In this document: positions 1-8,959 of the stretch, in pieces
Numbering within the stretch: position 1 is the first letter of the stretch
Layout of the letters: every line of letters starts with the position of its first letter
From: an uncultured Opitutia bacterium
GTDB lineage: Bacteria; Verrucomicrobiota; Verrucomicrobiia; Opitutales; UBA953
Reading direction: 5' to 3'
Assembly: GCA_903919185.1 (NCBI GenBank)
Contig: CAIXHF010000007.1
Span: forward strand, 87,428-151,427
DNA length: 64,000 nucleotides
Position numbers and translations under genes: made by a program
The notes under the pieces: generated by a model
Told to the model about the DNA's origin: nothing
What the model saw: only the letters and a program-made list of their open reading frames with translations
The model's database searches: none

Positions 1-63
1 GCGTCCCCTTCGGCTAACTTCAAGGCCAATACCTTCACGCTCTCGGCTGCTTTCCGCTACTAA
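1..63 (+). CDS. C-terminal end of an outer-membrane beta-barrel protein (partial)
   Basis: The window opens inside a reading frame that runs 20 codons to a TAA at 61-63. The last ten residues, TFTLSAAFRY, alternate polar and hydrophobic positions and end in an aromatic residue. That is the usual C-terminal beta-strand signal read by the BAM machinery in outer-membrane proteins. The position just upstream of polysaccharide export genes fits an envelope protein, but too little is visible to name a family. A strong intrinsic terminator follows 24 bp after the stop. Confidence 0.6.
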   Translation, partial: ASPSANFKANTFTLSAAFRY

Positions 64-86
64 GGCGAAAGCCTCATGGCCAGCAT

Positions 87-122
87 AAGGGCGGACGGTC
101 TGATTGACCGACCGCCCTTTTT
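87..122 (+). terminator. Rho-independent terminator after the outer-membrane protein gene
   Basis: A 13-bp stem (AGGGCGGACGGTC against GACCGACCGCCCT, one A/A mismatch) closes on the loop TGATT and runs into a five-T tract. It ends the upstream gene. It also overlaps the upstream in-frame ATG at 76 of the next gene, which argues for a later start there. Confidence 0.85.
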
Positions 123-138
123 CATGCATCTTTCCCCC

Positions 139-801
139 ATGTCCCACGGATTAACTTTCATCAGGCTCCTGGTCCTAATGGTCCTGGCTACCGTTCCGCT
201 CTTCGCCGCGGAAAAGGAAGAGACCCTGCAGGTCGGGAAGCCGCGCGCCGAAGAGCCCGCTAAGCCTTCAGAAGTACCGAAGCCTGCCGAGGTTGCCACA
301 AAATCTAGCTACTGCCTCCGTTCTCGCGATTTCATTCGCGTCGGTGTCATTAATGAAGCCGACACCCTCATCGAGCGTCGCATCAATCCCGATGGCACGA
401 TCGACATTCCTTTCCTTAAGACCTTGGTCCCGATTGCCGGCCTGACGATTACCGAGGCCCAAGCCGAAATTACCAAGCGCTTTCGCCGTTACTTTAAGGA
501 GCCGCAGGTCGTCATCACCATTGTCAATTACGCTGAACGACGCGTCTATGTCTCCGGGTACGTCGGCAAGCCGGGCCCCGTGAATATTCCGCCCGAAGAA
601 AACCTAACCCTAGGCAAGGCCCTTTCCATGGCCGGCGGTATCCTCGCCCGCGGCCGACGTTCCGACGTCGCCATTAAACGTATGCGCGACGGTAAGCTCG
701 TGACGATCGTCAAAGACGTCCGAAAAATCGACTCCGGCGATGAGCCCGACTTCGTCCTCGAGGACGACGACGCCATCTACGTGGACGACAGCAAATTCTG
801 A
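139..801 (+). CDS. Polysaccharide export protein, Wza/BexD-like, with SLBB domain
   Basis: The 220-aa product has a signal peptide (hydrophobic run LLVLMVLATVPLFA, residues about 10-23). A Pro/Glu/Lys linker follows, then a Poly_export domain near residues 55-130 and a SLBB-type domain to the end. The family forms the outer-membrane or periplasmic channel for capsule and exopolysaccharide. No lipobox cysteine follows the signal, so it is probably not acylated like Wza, and its short length suggests one SLBB copy. In-frame ATGs exist at 76 and 124. The one at 76 lies before the terminator hairpin at 87-122, and 139 begins a clean signal peptide, so 139 is preferred. It lies 5 bp before the Wzz/BY-kinase gene, the usual export pair. 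Confidence 0.85.
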   Translation: MSHGLTFIRLLVLMVLATVPLFAAEKEETLQVGKPRAEEPAKPSEVPKPAEVATKSSYCLRSRDFIRVGVINEADTLIERRINPDGTIDIPFLKTLVPIAGLTITEAQAEITKRFRRYFKEPQVVITIVNYAERRVYVSGYVGKPGPVNIPPEENLTLGKALSMAGGILARGRRSDVAIKRMRDGKLVTIVKDVRKIDSGDEPDFVLEDDDAIYVDDSKF

Positions 802-806
802 AACCT

Positions 807-3077
807 ATGGCCGAAAAACCCCAGAAGCCTGAGGAAGATCAGGACGATTCCGCTTCCCGCGGCCGTGGCTACGGAAACTACGGAAACTACGGAAACTATG
901 GAGGGGCTTACGGTGGCGGCTACGGCGCTGGCTACGGGCAGGGCGGTTACGGTCGCTATGGCGTCAAGGAGGGTGGCAACCCGCTTTACGCGTATATTGC
1001 GATGCTGCGCGAGCGCTTTTGGTGGCTCATCTTGGCCGTGCTTCTGGGCGTCACCATCGCCTTAGTCCTCACCTATCAGACGATGCCAGAGTACCGTGCG
1101 ATCGGTAAACTGCGCGTGTTCCGCATGGCGCCGGACGTGACGGTGAATAACACTGCGGCAAATAATAACTTCAATATCACGACCAACGACGACTTCTATA
1201 CCGCCGTCGAGTCCATGCGCAGCACAAGTATTATCGAAAGCGTGTCGCGCCAGCTCACGATTGACGAGAAGAAGCGCGTCATTGAGCCCTACCAGCAGGG
1301 CAATATCTTTAGCGGCCCGCTCTCCGAGCAGGAGGTTTTCGGCCGGCAACGGGTCGTCACCCCCTTGAAGTCGACCTTCGTGGTCGCCGTCGAATTCACC
1401 CACCCGAACCGTGAACTGGCCCGGCAGGTGGCCAGTATCTTCTGTAAGGCTATCCAAAAGAATAGCGAAGACGAGCGCCTGACCATCACCAACCCGCTGG
1501 TCGAGAAGCTACGGAGCGAAATCGACCTGATCGAGGAACGCCTTCGTAAACTGTCTGATAAGCGAAGCGACCTCATCAAGAGCCAGAAACTCCTTTCGAT
1601 TGCCAAGGACACGACGACGCTGAACACCGAACGTGGCGTGTTGGTCCGTAACCGCGAAGACGCCCGTAAGCAAATTGATGAGTTGGAGATTATCTGGAAG
1701 CTGATCCTGGAGTATAAGAAGGCCAGCAAGGACCCCTATGATATCGCCCAAGTCCGCACGGATGAACGCGTCGCCGCCCTAGGTCCGAAGGTGACGGAAC
1801 TGCGTGTGCTCGTGAGTACCATGGAGAAAAAATACACGGACGAGCACCCGACGCTCATCCAGACCCGGGCCCAGCTGGACCAGACCCAAAAGGAGCTGAC
1901 GCAGGCGGTCGCTAACTCGGTCAATCGCATCCAAGCCTCCGTCCAGAACGCCCGTTCGAGCTACGACGCCATCGTCGCTAACCTCGAGCGCAAGGACGAT
2001 GAAATCTATCGTCTGCAGGCCGCCAACAACGAGCTCGAGCGCGTCGACAAGGAAATCCGCGGGCAAGAGGAGTTTCTCGCCCGCCAGAAGCAAAACTACG
2101 AAGAACAGAAGCTCCGTTCTTCGACCTCCGGCACCAGCACTTCCATTAAGATCCAGGAGATGCCTTCCGTGGCCGATCGCCCGGTGAACAAGAATTACTA
2201 CATGAACGCCTTGACCGGCATGGGACTCGGCCTCCTGGTCGGTTTCGGGCTCATCGTGCTGATGGGTTCCTTTGACGACCGTGTGAAGTCCGCCAAGGAC
2301 GTGGAGATGGGCCTAGGTCTGCCTTTGCTTGGCACCGTGCCAAAGGTGACCGAAGCGGTGGGTCCGGATCGGGCGCTCTTGGCCCGCCAAGAGAAGGACA
2401 AGGTCGCGACCGAGGCCGTCCGGTCCATCTACTCCGCGATGAAGGTCAGCCCAGCGACGGCGAACAGCCGCGTCTTCTTGGTGACCTCCACGCGACCGGG
2501 CGAAGGCAAAACCTTCATCGCCACTAATCTGGCGCTCAGTTTTGCCCAACACGCGGAGCGCGTACTCGTCATCGATGCCGACTTGCGACTGCCCAATGTC
2601 GGTCCATCCCTTGGTTTCTCCGGCGACGGCGGCGTGAGCCGTTGGTTTAATGGCGAGATGACGTTGGACGAAGCCATCGTTCGCGACGTGGCTCCGGGCC
2701 TCGATGTCTTGCCCGTCGGCATGAGCTGCCGAAACCCGACGCAGGTTATTAATAACCCTAAATTCCTCGCCATGTTGGACGAGGTGAAGACGCGTTATGA
2801 CCGCGTCTTTATCGACTCCCCGCCGATTGGCGCCGTTTCGGACGCGTTGCACTTAGTCCCGAAGGTCGACGGGGTCATCTACGTGGTCCGCTTTAACCTC
2901 GTGCACATGCGTAATGCGGGCGCCTGCTTGGCCCGTTTGGCCGAGACGGGCGTGCCGATTTTGGGGGCAGTCCTGAACCGGATGTCTATCCGGATGGCCT
3001 CGGTCTATACGGATTCCTACGACCCGGCTAATAAGAAGTATTATATAGATACCCAAGATTCGGACTCGTCCGGCTGA
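807..3077 (+). CDS. Polysaccharide co-polymerase / bacterial tyrosine kinase (Wzz-Wzc fusion)
   Basis: The 756-aa inner-membrane protein controls polysaccharide chain length and export with the upstream channel. TM1 is at about 72-91. A periplasmic Wzz domain with coiled coil spans about 92-460, TM2 is at about 465-490, and a cytoplasmic BY-kinase domain follows. Walker A is RPGEGKT (about 562-568), Walker A' VIDAD (about 588) and Walker B IDSPP (about 669). The C-terminal tail holds only four tyrosines (734, 738, 745, 746), whereas Wzc-type kinases usually carry a dense cluster there. By contrast residues 20-51, before TM1, are a low-complexity Gly/Tyr tract with nine tyrosines in NYG and GYG steps. 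That N-terminal tract is unusual and is discussed in the findings. Confidence 0.9.
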   Translation: MAEKPQKPEEDQDDSASRGRGYGNYGNYGNYGGAYGGGYGAGYGQGGYGRYGVKEGGNPLYAYIAMLRERFWWLILAVLLGVTIALVLTYQTMPEYRAIGKLRVFRMAPDVTVNNTAANNNFNITTNDDFYTAVESMRSTSIIESVSRQLTIDEKKRVIEPYQQGNIFSGPLSEQEVFGRQRVVTPLKSTFVVAVEFTHPNRELARQVASIFCKAIQKNSEDERLTITNPLVEKLRSEIDLIEERLRKLSDKRSDLIKSQKLLSIAKDTTTLNTERGVLVRNREDARKQIDELEIIWKLILEYKKASKDPYDIAQVRTDERVAALGPKVTELRVLVSTMEKKYTDEHPTLIQTRAQLDQTQKELTQAVANSVNRIQASVQNARSSYDAIVANLERKDDEIYRLQAANNELERVDKEIRGQEEFLARQKQNYEEQKLRSSTSGTSTSIKIQEMPSVADRPVNKNYYMNALTGMGLGLLVGFGLIVLMGSFDDRVKSAKDVEMGLGLPLLGTVPKVTEAVGPDRALLARQEKDKVATEAVRSIYSAMKVSPATANSRVFLVTSTRPGEGKTFIATNLALSFAQHAERVLVIDADLRLPNVGPSLGFSGDGGVSRWFNGEMTLDEAIVRDVAPGLDVLPVGMSCRNPTQVINNPKFLAMLDEVKTRYDRVFIDSPPIGAVSDALHLVPKVDGVIYVVRFNLVHMRNAGACLARLAETGVPILGAVLNRMSIRMASVYTDSYDPANKKYYIDTQDSDSSG

Positions 3078-3112
3078 GCCCTTGCGGTTTCAATGAGCGG
3101 GTCGTCCTCCCC

Positions 3113-3886
3113 ATGCGTTCCTTCCTTCTCTTGGCTTTGGGCTTTGCTTGTGTCGGCTGTGAAACCGTCCCGGGTACGGGCCGATCACAGCTCAACTTCG
3201 TCAGTAACTCCGAAGTCGCCAGTATGGCGGCCGGGGAATTCTCTAAGATGAAGAAGCTCCCGAACGATTCGCGACTTACCCAGATTCGTCGGGTCGGCCT
3301 AAGCATCGTCGCCGTCGCTCGCAAGGAAGACAAAAATGGCGTTCTCCCACCCGCCAACCAGTGGCAGTTCGCCGTCATCGACGATAAGTCGCCGAACGCT
3401 TTTGCGATGCCTGGAGGCAAAATCGGCTTCAATGTTGGGATGTTCCCCTATGCCAGCACTGACGATGATATCGCGGTGATCCTCGGTCATGAAGTGTCTC
3501 ACGTGCTCTGCCAGCATAGTAGCGAACGCATTTCCCAAGGTCTACTGGTCCAGTTAGGTGCCGTTACGGTGGACGAGGCGACCAAGAATAAGTCGGCGCA
3601 GACCCGGCAGGCGTGGATGGCCGGTTTCGGCCTCGGTAGCCAGTTTGGTCTCCTCCTGCCGTTCAGCCGTTCGCATGAGTCGGAGGCCGATCACCTCGGC
3701 CTAACCTTTATGGCTCGTGCGGGCTATAATCCCGAAGCCGCCCCTGCTTTCTGGCAGCGCTTTGCTAAGGCCGGCGGGAATAAGCCACCAGAGTTTTTCT
3801 CGACGCACCCTGCGGACGACACGCGCGTGCGCCAGCTACAGGCCTGGATGCCTGAAGCGAAGGCACAAGCCCCGAAGAAGCCTTAA
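3113..3886 (+). CDS. M48-family metalloprotease, putative lipoprotein
   Basis: The 257-aa protein starts with a lipoprotein signal whose lipobox ends at Cys16 (FACVGC). It therefore probably sits in the periplasm anchored to a membrane. The zinc site HEVSH is at residues 126-130 and the third ligand Glu lies in HESEAD, residues 188-193. This is the Oma1/LoiP/BepA-like branch of M48 peptidases, which degrade or help assemble envelope proteins. It lacks the TPR tail of BepA. The gene follows the BY-kinase by 35 bp and converges on sppA with only 6 bp between the stops. The substrate is unknown. Confidence 0.85.
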   Translation: MRSFLLLALGFACVGCETVPGTGRSQLNFVSNSEVASMAAGEFSKMKKLPNDSRLTQIRRVGLSIVAVARKEDKNGVLPPANQWQFAVIDDKSPNAFAMPGGKIGFNVGMFPYASTDDDIAVILGHEVSHVLCQHSSERISQGLLVQLGAVTVDEATKNKSAQTRQAWMAGFGLGSQFGLLLPFSRSHESEADHLGLTFMARAGYNPEAAPAFWQRFAKAGGNKPPEFFSTHPADDTRVRQLQAWMPEAKAQAPKKP

Positions 3887-3892
3887 GCGGGC

Positions 3893-5701
3893 TTAGCGGC
3901 CGGCTCCGCGGACGGGGCAGGACAGGTAGACGCCGCGCGGATCGTTCAACGAGCGGATAGCCTTGAGGGTTTCCGCATGGCTCTTGAGGAAGAGCAGGGC
4001 AGGGTCCTTTGACTGGGCCCGTGCAAACAGTGGCATCTCGTTACCGTCTTCGGAAAGTAGCTTCTGGAGGATGTTTTCGCGCCCCGAGTGCAGGGCCGGC
4101 ACCTGGATGATTTCGGCGTCCTTAATCTTCGCGAGCTCCTTGGCTTCGCGGATGGCGTCGCGGAGACCGCCGAACTTATCGACGAGGTGGTTTTCGCGGG
4201 CGTTGAGGCCCAGCCAGACCCGCCCTTGGGCAATCTCATGGACATTGTCGCGTTCCATCTTGCGGCCTTCGCTGACGACTTTGAGGAAGTCTTCGTAGAC
4301 GCTATCCACGGTGGCCTGCACGACGGCCATCTCTTCAGGCGTCGCGACGTGGTCCATGTCGAAGAGGTTAGCGTAGCGGTTGGTCTTCACGCCGTCGGTA
4401 CCGAGGTTCACCTTCTTGGCGAGTTCCTGATAGTTGAAATGTAGGCCGAAGACGCCGATGGAGCCCGTGATCGTCGAGGGGTCGGCCATGATCACAGAGC
4501 CACGGGCGGCGATATAGTAGCCGCCGCTGGCCGCGAGGTCGCCCATGGAGACGACCACAGGGATACCCTTGTCGCGGAGCAGGCCGACTTCTCGCGCGAT
4601 GATGTCGCTCGCGAAGGCCGAGCCGCCTGGGCTGTTCACGCGCAGCACCACGGCACGCAGGAGCGGGTCGGCGCGGAGCTCACGGAGGTCGCGGGCCAAG
4701 CGGTCGCCACCGATATCACCACTGCCGCCCCAGCCATCGACGATTTCGCCTTCGGCGTAGACGATGGCGATGCGTTCGCCGCGGTGCGGGAATTGGACCT
4801 TATGGGCGTATTTAGCCAAGGAAATCTGGCGGAAGGATGTCCCTGATTCGTCGGGGCCTGCGCCAACCTTACGGAGTTCGGTGATGAGTTGGTCGCGCTG
4901 GAGGATGCCATCCACCAGCTTGAGGGTTTTTGCCTTTTCGGCGTTATAGATGCCGGCTTCATCGGCCGCACGGCGGAGCGAGGCCGTCGTGACTTTACGG
5001 GAAAGCGCCACGTCGTTCAGTAGCTTGTTCCAGACGCCATTGAGGAGGAGTTCGGTTTGTTCGCGGGCTGGGTCGCTCATCTTACCGCCAATGTAGGGTT
5101 CGACGGCAGATTTGTATTTGCCGACCTTGGTGACTTGGACGCCGACACCGAGCAGCTTGAGCGTTTCGCCGTAATACATGTGGTAAGACGCCAAGCCCTT
5201 GAGTTCGACTTCGCTCGCTGGGTGCATGTAAATCTTGTCTGCGGCGCTGGTGAGGTAGTATTCGCGTTGGGAGGTATTCTCAACCCAGCCGATGACGGGT
5301 TTCTTGCTTTCCTTGAACTTGACGATGGCTTGGCGTAGTTCGTTGAGCTGAACGATACCCGCTTCGATTTCTCCGGCAATAAGCAGACCCACGACGTTGT
5401 TATCCTTGGCGGCGAGGTCGATAGCTTCTAACGCACGGAGGAGGTCTACTTCGGGCAGCGGGCTGCCACCGAGTATAGAGCTGAGGCCGGGTGTCCCGTG
5501 AGCGGGGGTGTCGTTGATCGCCAGCCCATTGCCGATGACGAGCATCGTCTTGGGCTTCATGGCCACGGGGCTCGATTCGGGTTGGCTACCCGAGGAGCTG
5601 ACGAGACCCACCATGAGCACGAACATCAGGAAGCAAAGTCCGAGTCCGGCGATGAAGGTGCCGACGGCAGAGGCGAGGACTGATTTGAAGAATTCTTTCA
5701 T
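3893..5701 (-). CDS. sppA: Signal peptide peptidase SppA, 67-kDa tandem type
   Basis: The 602-aa protein has an N-terminal membrane segment (about residues 12-35) and two S49 peptidase repeats, matching the long E. coli-type SppA. The Ser/Lys dyad is split between the repeats as expected. The general-base Lys is Lys197 in GKYKSAVEP and the nucleophile is Ser392 in DLAASGGYY. The enzyme cuts leftover signal peptides within the membrane from the periplasmic side. It is a single gene, convergent with the M48 protease gene, so two envelope proteases are neighbours. Confidence 0.93.
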   Translation of the reverse strand: MKEFFKSVLASAVGTFIAGLGLCFLMFVLMVGLVSSSGSQPESSPVAMKPKTMLVIGNGLAINDTPAHGTPGLSSILGGSPLPEVDLLRALEAIDLAAKDNNVVGLLIAGEIEAGIVQLNELRQAIVKFKESKKPVIGWVENTSQREYYLTSAADKIYMHPASEVELKGLASYHMYYGETLKLLGVGVQVTKVGKYKSAVEPYIGGKMSDPAREQTELLLNGVWNKLLNDVALSRKVTTASLRRAADEAGIYNAEKAKTLKLVDGILQRDQLITELRKVGAGPDESGTSFRQISLAKYAHKVQFPHRGERIAIVYAEGEIVDGWGGSGDIGGDRLARDLRELRADPLLRAVVLRVNSPGGSAFASDIIAREVGLLRDKGIPVVVSMGDLAASGGYYIAARGSVIMADPSTITGSIGVFGLHFNYQELAKKVNLGTDGVKTNRYANLFDMDHVATPEEMAVVQATVDSVYEDFLKVVSEGRKMERDNVHEIAQGRVWLGLNARENHLVDKFGGLRDAIREAKELAKIKDAEIIQVPALHSGRENILQKLLSEDGNEMPLFARAQSKDPALLFLKSHAETLKAIRSLNDPRGVYLSCPVRGAGR

Positions 5702-5838
5702 GGGATAACAGAGAGCGGTGTGCGGGGAGGAATTTATCTACCACTGTGCCTGGCTACTCGTAGTTCGCCAATCCAAAGTCGCCATTTTGTCACCCCTTTC
5801 CGCTGGTTTCCGTCGCTAGAGGGGGTTACCATTCCGAT

Positions 5839-7287
5839 ATGTCCGAGAATACTCATGAACAGCCCGGCGCAGTGACCGCTCGAAAAGCGCTGGCCATCAA
5901 CCTGGACCGTTCCGCCTACGGGGTCTTCGCGGAAATCGGTGCTGGTCAGGAAGTCGTCCGGCATTTCTTCAAGGCGGGCGGCGCCTCGGGGACGGTCGCC
6001 AAGAGTATGTCTGCTTACGACATGCGGATCAGCGATGCCATCTATGGTCACCCCCAGCGCTATGTCTCGCGCGAACGCCTCGAGCAGATGATGGGGCATG
6101 AGTATGGCTTGTTGGTTGATCGCCTCGCCACCGAGCGCGGCGCCCAGACCCGTTTTTTTGCTTTTGCTGACACCGTGGCCACGACGCCGCACGATGGCAA
6201 AGGGCAGGGGCATTCCTGGATGGGCATGCGCTTTCAGTCGGAGCCGGGGGCGGCACCGAGCGACGTTATTCTGCACCTGCGCCTGTGGGATCGTGACGCT
6301 GGCCACCAGCAGGACGCACTCGGGATGGTCGGCGTGAACCTTATTCACGCGGCCTTACACCAGCGCTCTTCCATCGATGAATTCGTGCAGGCCATCATCG
6401 AGGACGTCGGGGCTGGTCGGGTGGAGGTAGACTTTGCGCATTTCAGCGGGCCGGCCTTTCCTGGCTTCGATAACCGTACGGCCTTGGTCCGGCTGGTGCG
6501 CCGCGGGCTCACCGATGCGGTGTTGTTCGATGAGCGCGGCCTCCCGGCCGTGGCGGGTGAGTTCTTTTACAAGAAGTCCGTCTTGGTCGCCCGTGGCACC
6601 TTCCGGCCCTTATCCTTGGTCAATGAAGACATGATCAGCTGCGCCCAGCGCGCGCAGCCACCGAGCGCTGACACTATTACGCTCTACGAAATGTGCGTGG
6701 GCCAAGAAAGTGCTTCCGAAGAGGAAATCGTCGCGCGCATCGGCCTAGTGGCCGCGGTGGGCCGACCTTTACTGGTGACTCGTCATCGTGGCTGGTATCG
6801 CCTGCCCGCCTACTTTCGTCTGCACACGGCGGGGGAGGTGACATTAATCGCGGGCATGAACAACCTCGTGGACCTCTTCAATCCTGCGCACTACACGCAT
6901 CTCGAAGGCGGCGTGCTCGAGGCTTGCGGGCGTCTATTTAAGGATGGCGTTAAGGTCATGGTTTACCCGATGCGCGGGGACCAGCTGCGTCGGCTGATTT
7001 CGGATCCGGTCGCCTGCTTGGTTTGTTTTCCGGAAACCTATCAGGTCGCCCTCGATGCAGTCGTCACGGCGGCCGACGTGCAGGTCCGGCCCAAAGTCGC
7101 TGGCCTCTTTGAACACCTCCGTAATAATGGTTTCCTCATCCCCATCACGGGGGCCAGCCCCGCCGCCTTGGCTTGCCAGCCGCGCACCTTGGCGGAGCGC
7201 ATCCGCCAGGGGTTTGTGGGCTGGGAGAAGGAAGTGCCGCCGGCAGTGGCGGTGGAAATTAAGCGTTCGAAACTGTGGTTTTCCTGA
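5839..7287 (+). CDS. Conserved soluble protein of unknown function (482 aa)
   Basis: I do not recognise a characterised family. The protein has no signal peptide and no membrane segment. Its N-terminal third has motifs that look conserved (FAEIGAGQEVVRHFFKAGGA, TVAKSMSAYDM, DTVATT). From memory, similar bacterial proteins carry conflicting automatic labels such as TonB-dependent receptor or nicotinamide-nucleotide adenylyltransferase. Neither fits, since there is no beta-barrel or export signal and I see no HxGH nucleotidyltransferase motif. A TACCAT -10-like box lies 6 nt before the ATG. It stands alone, divergent from sppA and 58 bp ahead of a membrane-protein gene. Confidence 0.75.
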   Translation: MSENTHEQPGAVTARKALAINLDRSAYGVFAEIGAGQEVVRHFFKAGGASGTVAKSMSAYDMRISDAIYGHPQRYVSRERLEQMMGHEYGLLVDRLATERGAQTRFFAFADTVATTPHDGKGQGHSWMGMRFQSEPGAAPSDVILHLRLWDRDAGHQQDALGMVGVNLIHAALHQRSSIDEFVQAIIEDVGAGRVEVDFAHFSGPAFPGFDNRTALVRLVRRGLTDAVLFDERGLPAVAGEFFYKKSVLVARGTFRPLSLVNEDMISCAQRAQPPSADTITLYEMCVGQESASEEEIVARIGLVAAVGRPLLVTRHRGWYRLPAYFRLHTAGEVTLIAGMNNLVDLFNPAHYTHLEGGVLEACGRLFKDGVKVMVYPMRGDQLRRLISDPVACLVCFPETYQVALDAVVTAADVQVRPKVAGLFEHLRNNGFLIPITGASPAALACQPRTLAERIRQGFVGWEKEVPPAVAVEIKRSKLWFS

Positions 7288-7345
7288 GTTAAACGACGGC
7301 CGGAGGTTGCAGGCGCACCGGAAGCCCTCACGGTGAAAGCCTCTT

Positions 7346-7951
7346 ATGGTGCCTTTGCCGTCTTCCTTACCCGCTGAATCTGACACGGAACTCTCGCTGT
7401 CAGTCGAGCGTGCCTATCGGGAAGTCGTGGTCGTCGATCGGCTGGGGGCCCTCTGGTCGCTGATTTTGGCGAAATGCTTTTTGGCGCAGTGGGCGATTGA
7501 TAAGTTCGTCATGCCGATCAGCGGACTCCGTTACATCTGGTCCCTGACGTTGGCGATGGCCGTCATCGCCACGGTGCTTTATCTCCGCGCCCACCGCGCC
7601 CAGTTTGCACTCTTCCCGCATCAGTTTCGGGTCAGCTCCGCGATCTTAGGCGGTTTGTTGGTCGCCCAAGGTTTTCTGCTCTACACGCATTTGGTCCTTG
7701 GGCATCTCTCCGCGGCGGCGACCGCTGGGTTGGCCGCGGCCCTCTTCGGCGCTTGGTCGCTTGCTCGGGCTGGCCTGAAGCGGGCACCGGAACCCTTGGT
7801 GGGTGCCTTGCTCTGGTGGGGCTTGGCGGCGACCGCCTTGACCGGCGTTAACGCCGATGCGCTCCTGTGGGTCGGCCTCGGTTTCTTCTTTGCGCAAGCC
7901 CTCCCGGGCTTCATGTTGGCCCGTCGCCTCGAACGCTCGGCCCGAATCTGA
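7346..7951 (+). CDS. Integral membrane protein of unknown function
   Basis: The 201-aa protein has a polar N-terminal stretch of about 35 residues followed by about five to six hydrophobic segments (for example SLILAKCFLAQWAIDKFV, YIWSLTLAMAVIATVLYL, ILGGLLVAQGFLLYTHLVLG). It has no recognisable motif. It lies 58 bp downstream of the unknown 482-aa gene, in the same direction, and may be cotranscribed or use its own weak promoter (TTGCAG, 16 bp, CACGGT, ending 11 nt before the ATG). It converges with the lysR gene, 1 bp between stops. Confidence 0.7.
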   Translation: MVPLPSSLPAESDTELSLSVERAYREVVVVDRLGALWSLILAKCFLAQWAIDKFVMPISGLRYIWSLTLAMAVIATVLYLRAHRAQFALFPHQFRVSSAILGGLLVAQGFLLYTHLVLGHLSAAATAGLAAALFGAWSLARAGLKRAPEPLVGALLWWGLAATALTGVNADALLWVGLGFFFAQALPGFMLARRLERSARI

Positions 7952-7952
7952 C

Positions 7953-8858
7953 TTAGGCGACTTCGGCGCTTTTACCGTTCAGTCCGTTGAGCATGAGTGC
8001 CATGAAGCGCTTCATGGCTGGGGTCAGGACGCGTCCTTTACGGTGTAGGATAGCCAAGGGGCGAGCCACGCGCCGGTCGCGGAGGCGTAACTTCACGAGC
8101 GTGCCTTGCTCGATCTCGGATCGAATAGTGCCTTCGGGGACGAGCGCCACGCCGGCATCGACTTCCACCGCGCGCTTGAGCGTCTCGATATTGTCGAACT
8201 CCATCGTCGGTTCGAGCTCGATACGCTGCTCGCGGAAGAATTGGTCGAGTGCCTTGCGGGTCGGGATATCCTGGTCGAAACCGATGAACTTACAGCCCTG
8301 CAGATCGGCGAGATCGATTTCCTTTTTCGAGGCGAGCTTGTGCTTGGGGGCGCAGATGGCGACGAGCTGGTCTTCCATGAAAGGAATGATTTCCACTTGG
8401 CGATATTTCTGTGGGAAGGCCACGAGGCCGAAATCGACGGCGCTCGAGACGACGTCTTCGTAGACAAGGTTCGAGCGACGGTATTCGATGCGCACATTGA
8501 CGTGGGGGAACTCCTGCATGAAGCGCTTCACGTAGGGGGGCAGTTCATGGAGGCCGATCGAGACGATGGTAGAGACGTGAACGGTGCCGCTGACGACCTT
8601 ACGCATTTCCTGCATCTCGCTGGCGACCTGTTCGTAGCGGTTCAGGATGTCCTTGGAGGCTTCGTACAGGCTCCGGCCTTCGCGGGTGAGGCGAAACTGC
8701 TTCTGGCTGCGGTCCACGATGAGGACGTTGAAATGCTTCTCCATTGACCGGAGTTGCTGGCTGACGGCCGACTGGGTGATGGCGTTCAGCTTGGCGGCCT
8801 TCGAAAAGCTTTCGTTGTCGACCAGGTCCCGGAAAATCTTGAGGTTCTCGATGTGCAT
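7953..8858 (-). CDS. LysR-family transcriptional regulator
   Basis: The 301-aa protein has the LysR winged-helix at its N-terminus (IFRDLVDNESFSKAAKLN, then TQSAVSQQLRSMEKHF) and a substrate-binding domain after about residue 90. The start at 8858 puts the helix-turn-helix at the usual distance; a longer reading frame to 8969 would add 37 residues that do not look like a LysR N-terminus. A perfect 7-bp palindrome (TTAGATT-ACTA-AATCTAA) sits 12-29 bp upstream and suits autoregulation. The effector is unknown. LysR proteins usually control the divergent neighbour, here yggS-recN, but regulation of that pair is only a guess. Confidence 0.9.
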   Translation of the reverse strand: MHIENLKIFRDLVDNESFSKAAKLNAITQSAVSQQLRSMEKHFNVLIVDRSQKQFRLTREGRSLYEASKDILNRYEQVASEMQEMRKVVSGTVHVSTIVSIGLHELPPYVKRFMQEFPHVNVRIEYRRSNLVYEDVVSSAVDFGLVAFPQKYRQVEIIPFMEDQLVAICAPKHKLASKKEIDLADLQGCKFIGFDQDIPTRKALDQFFREQRIELEPTMEFDNIETLKRAVEVDAGVALVPEGTIRSEIEQGTLVKLRLRDRRVARPLAILHRKGRVLTPAMKRFMALMLNGLNGKSAEVA

Positions 8859-8869
8859 GGTGAGCGTTC

Positions 8870-8887
8870 TTAGATTACTAAATCTAA
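8870..8887. promoter_or_regulatory. Palindromic operator candidate upstream of the lysR gene
   Basis: The sequence TTAGATT-ACTA-AATCTAA is a perfect 7-bp inverted repeat with a 4-bp centre. It lies 12 bp upstream of the lysR start codon and about 73 bp from the yggS -35 box on the other strand. LysR proteins bind dyads of the T-N11-A type. I infer autorepression and possible control of yggS; there is no direct evidence. Confidence 0.55.
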
Positions 8888-8959
8888 TGGAAAGTGCCTT
8901 CAAGTGTAGAAGGGCTAATTCAGAGCTCAAAATCGACTGTTTTAAACGAATAGCAGGCG

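Noticed and set aside
76..138. Upstream start of the polysaccharide export gene
   Set aside because: The ATG at 76 precedes and overlaps the terminator hairpin at 87-122, and the extra residues push the signal peptide away from the N-terminus.
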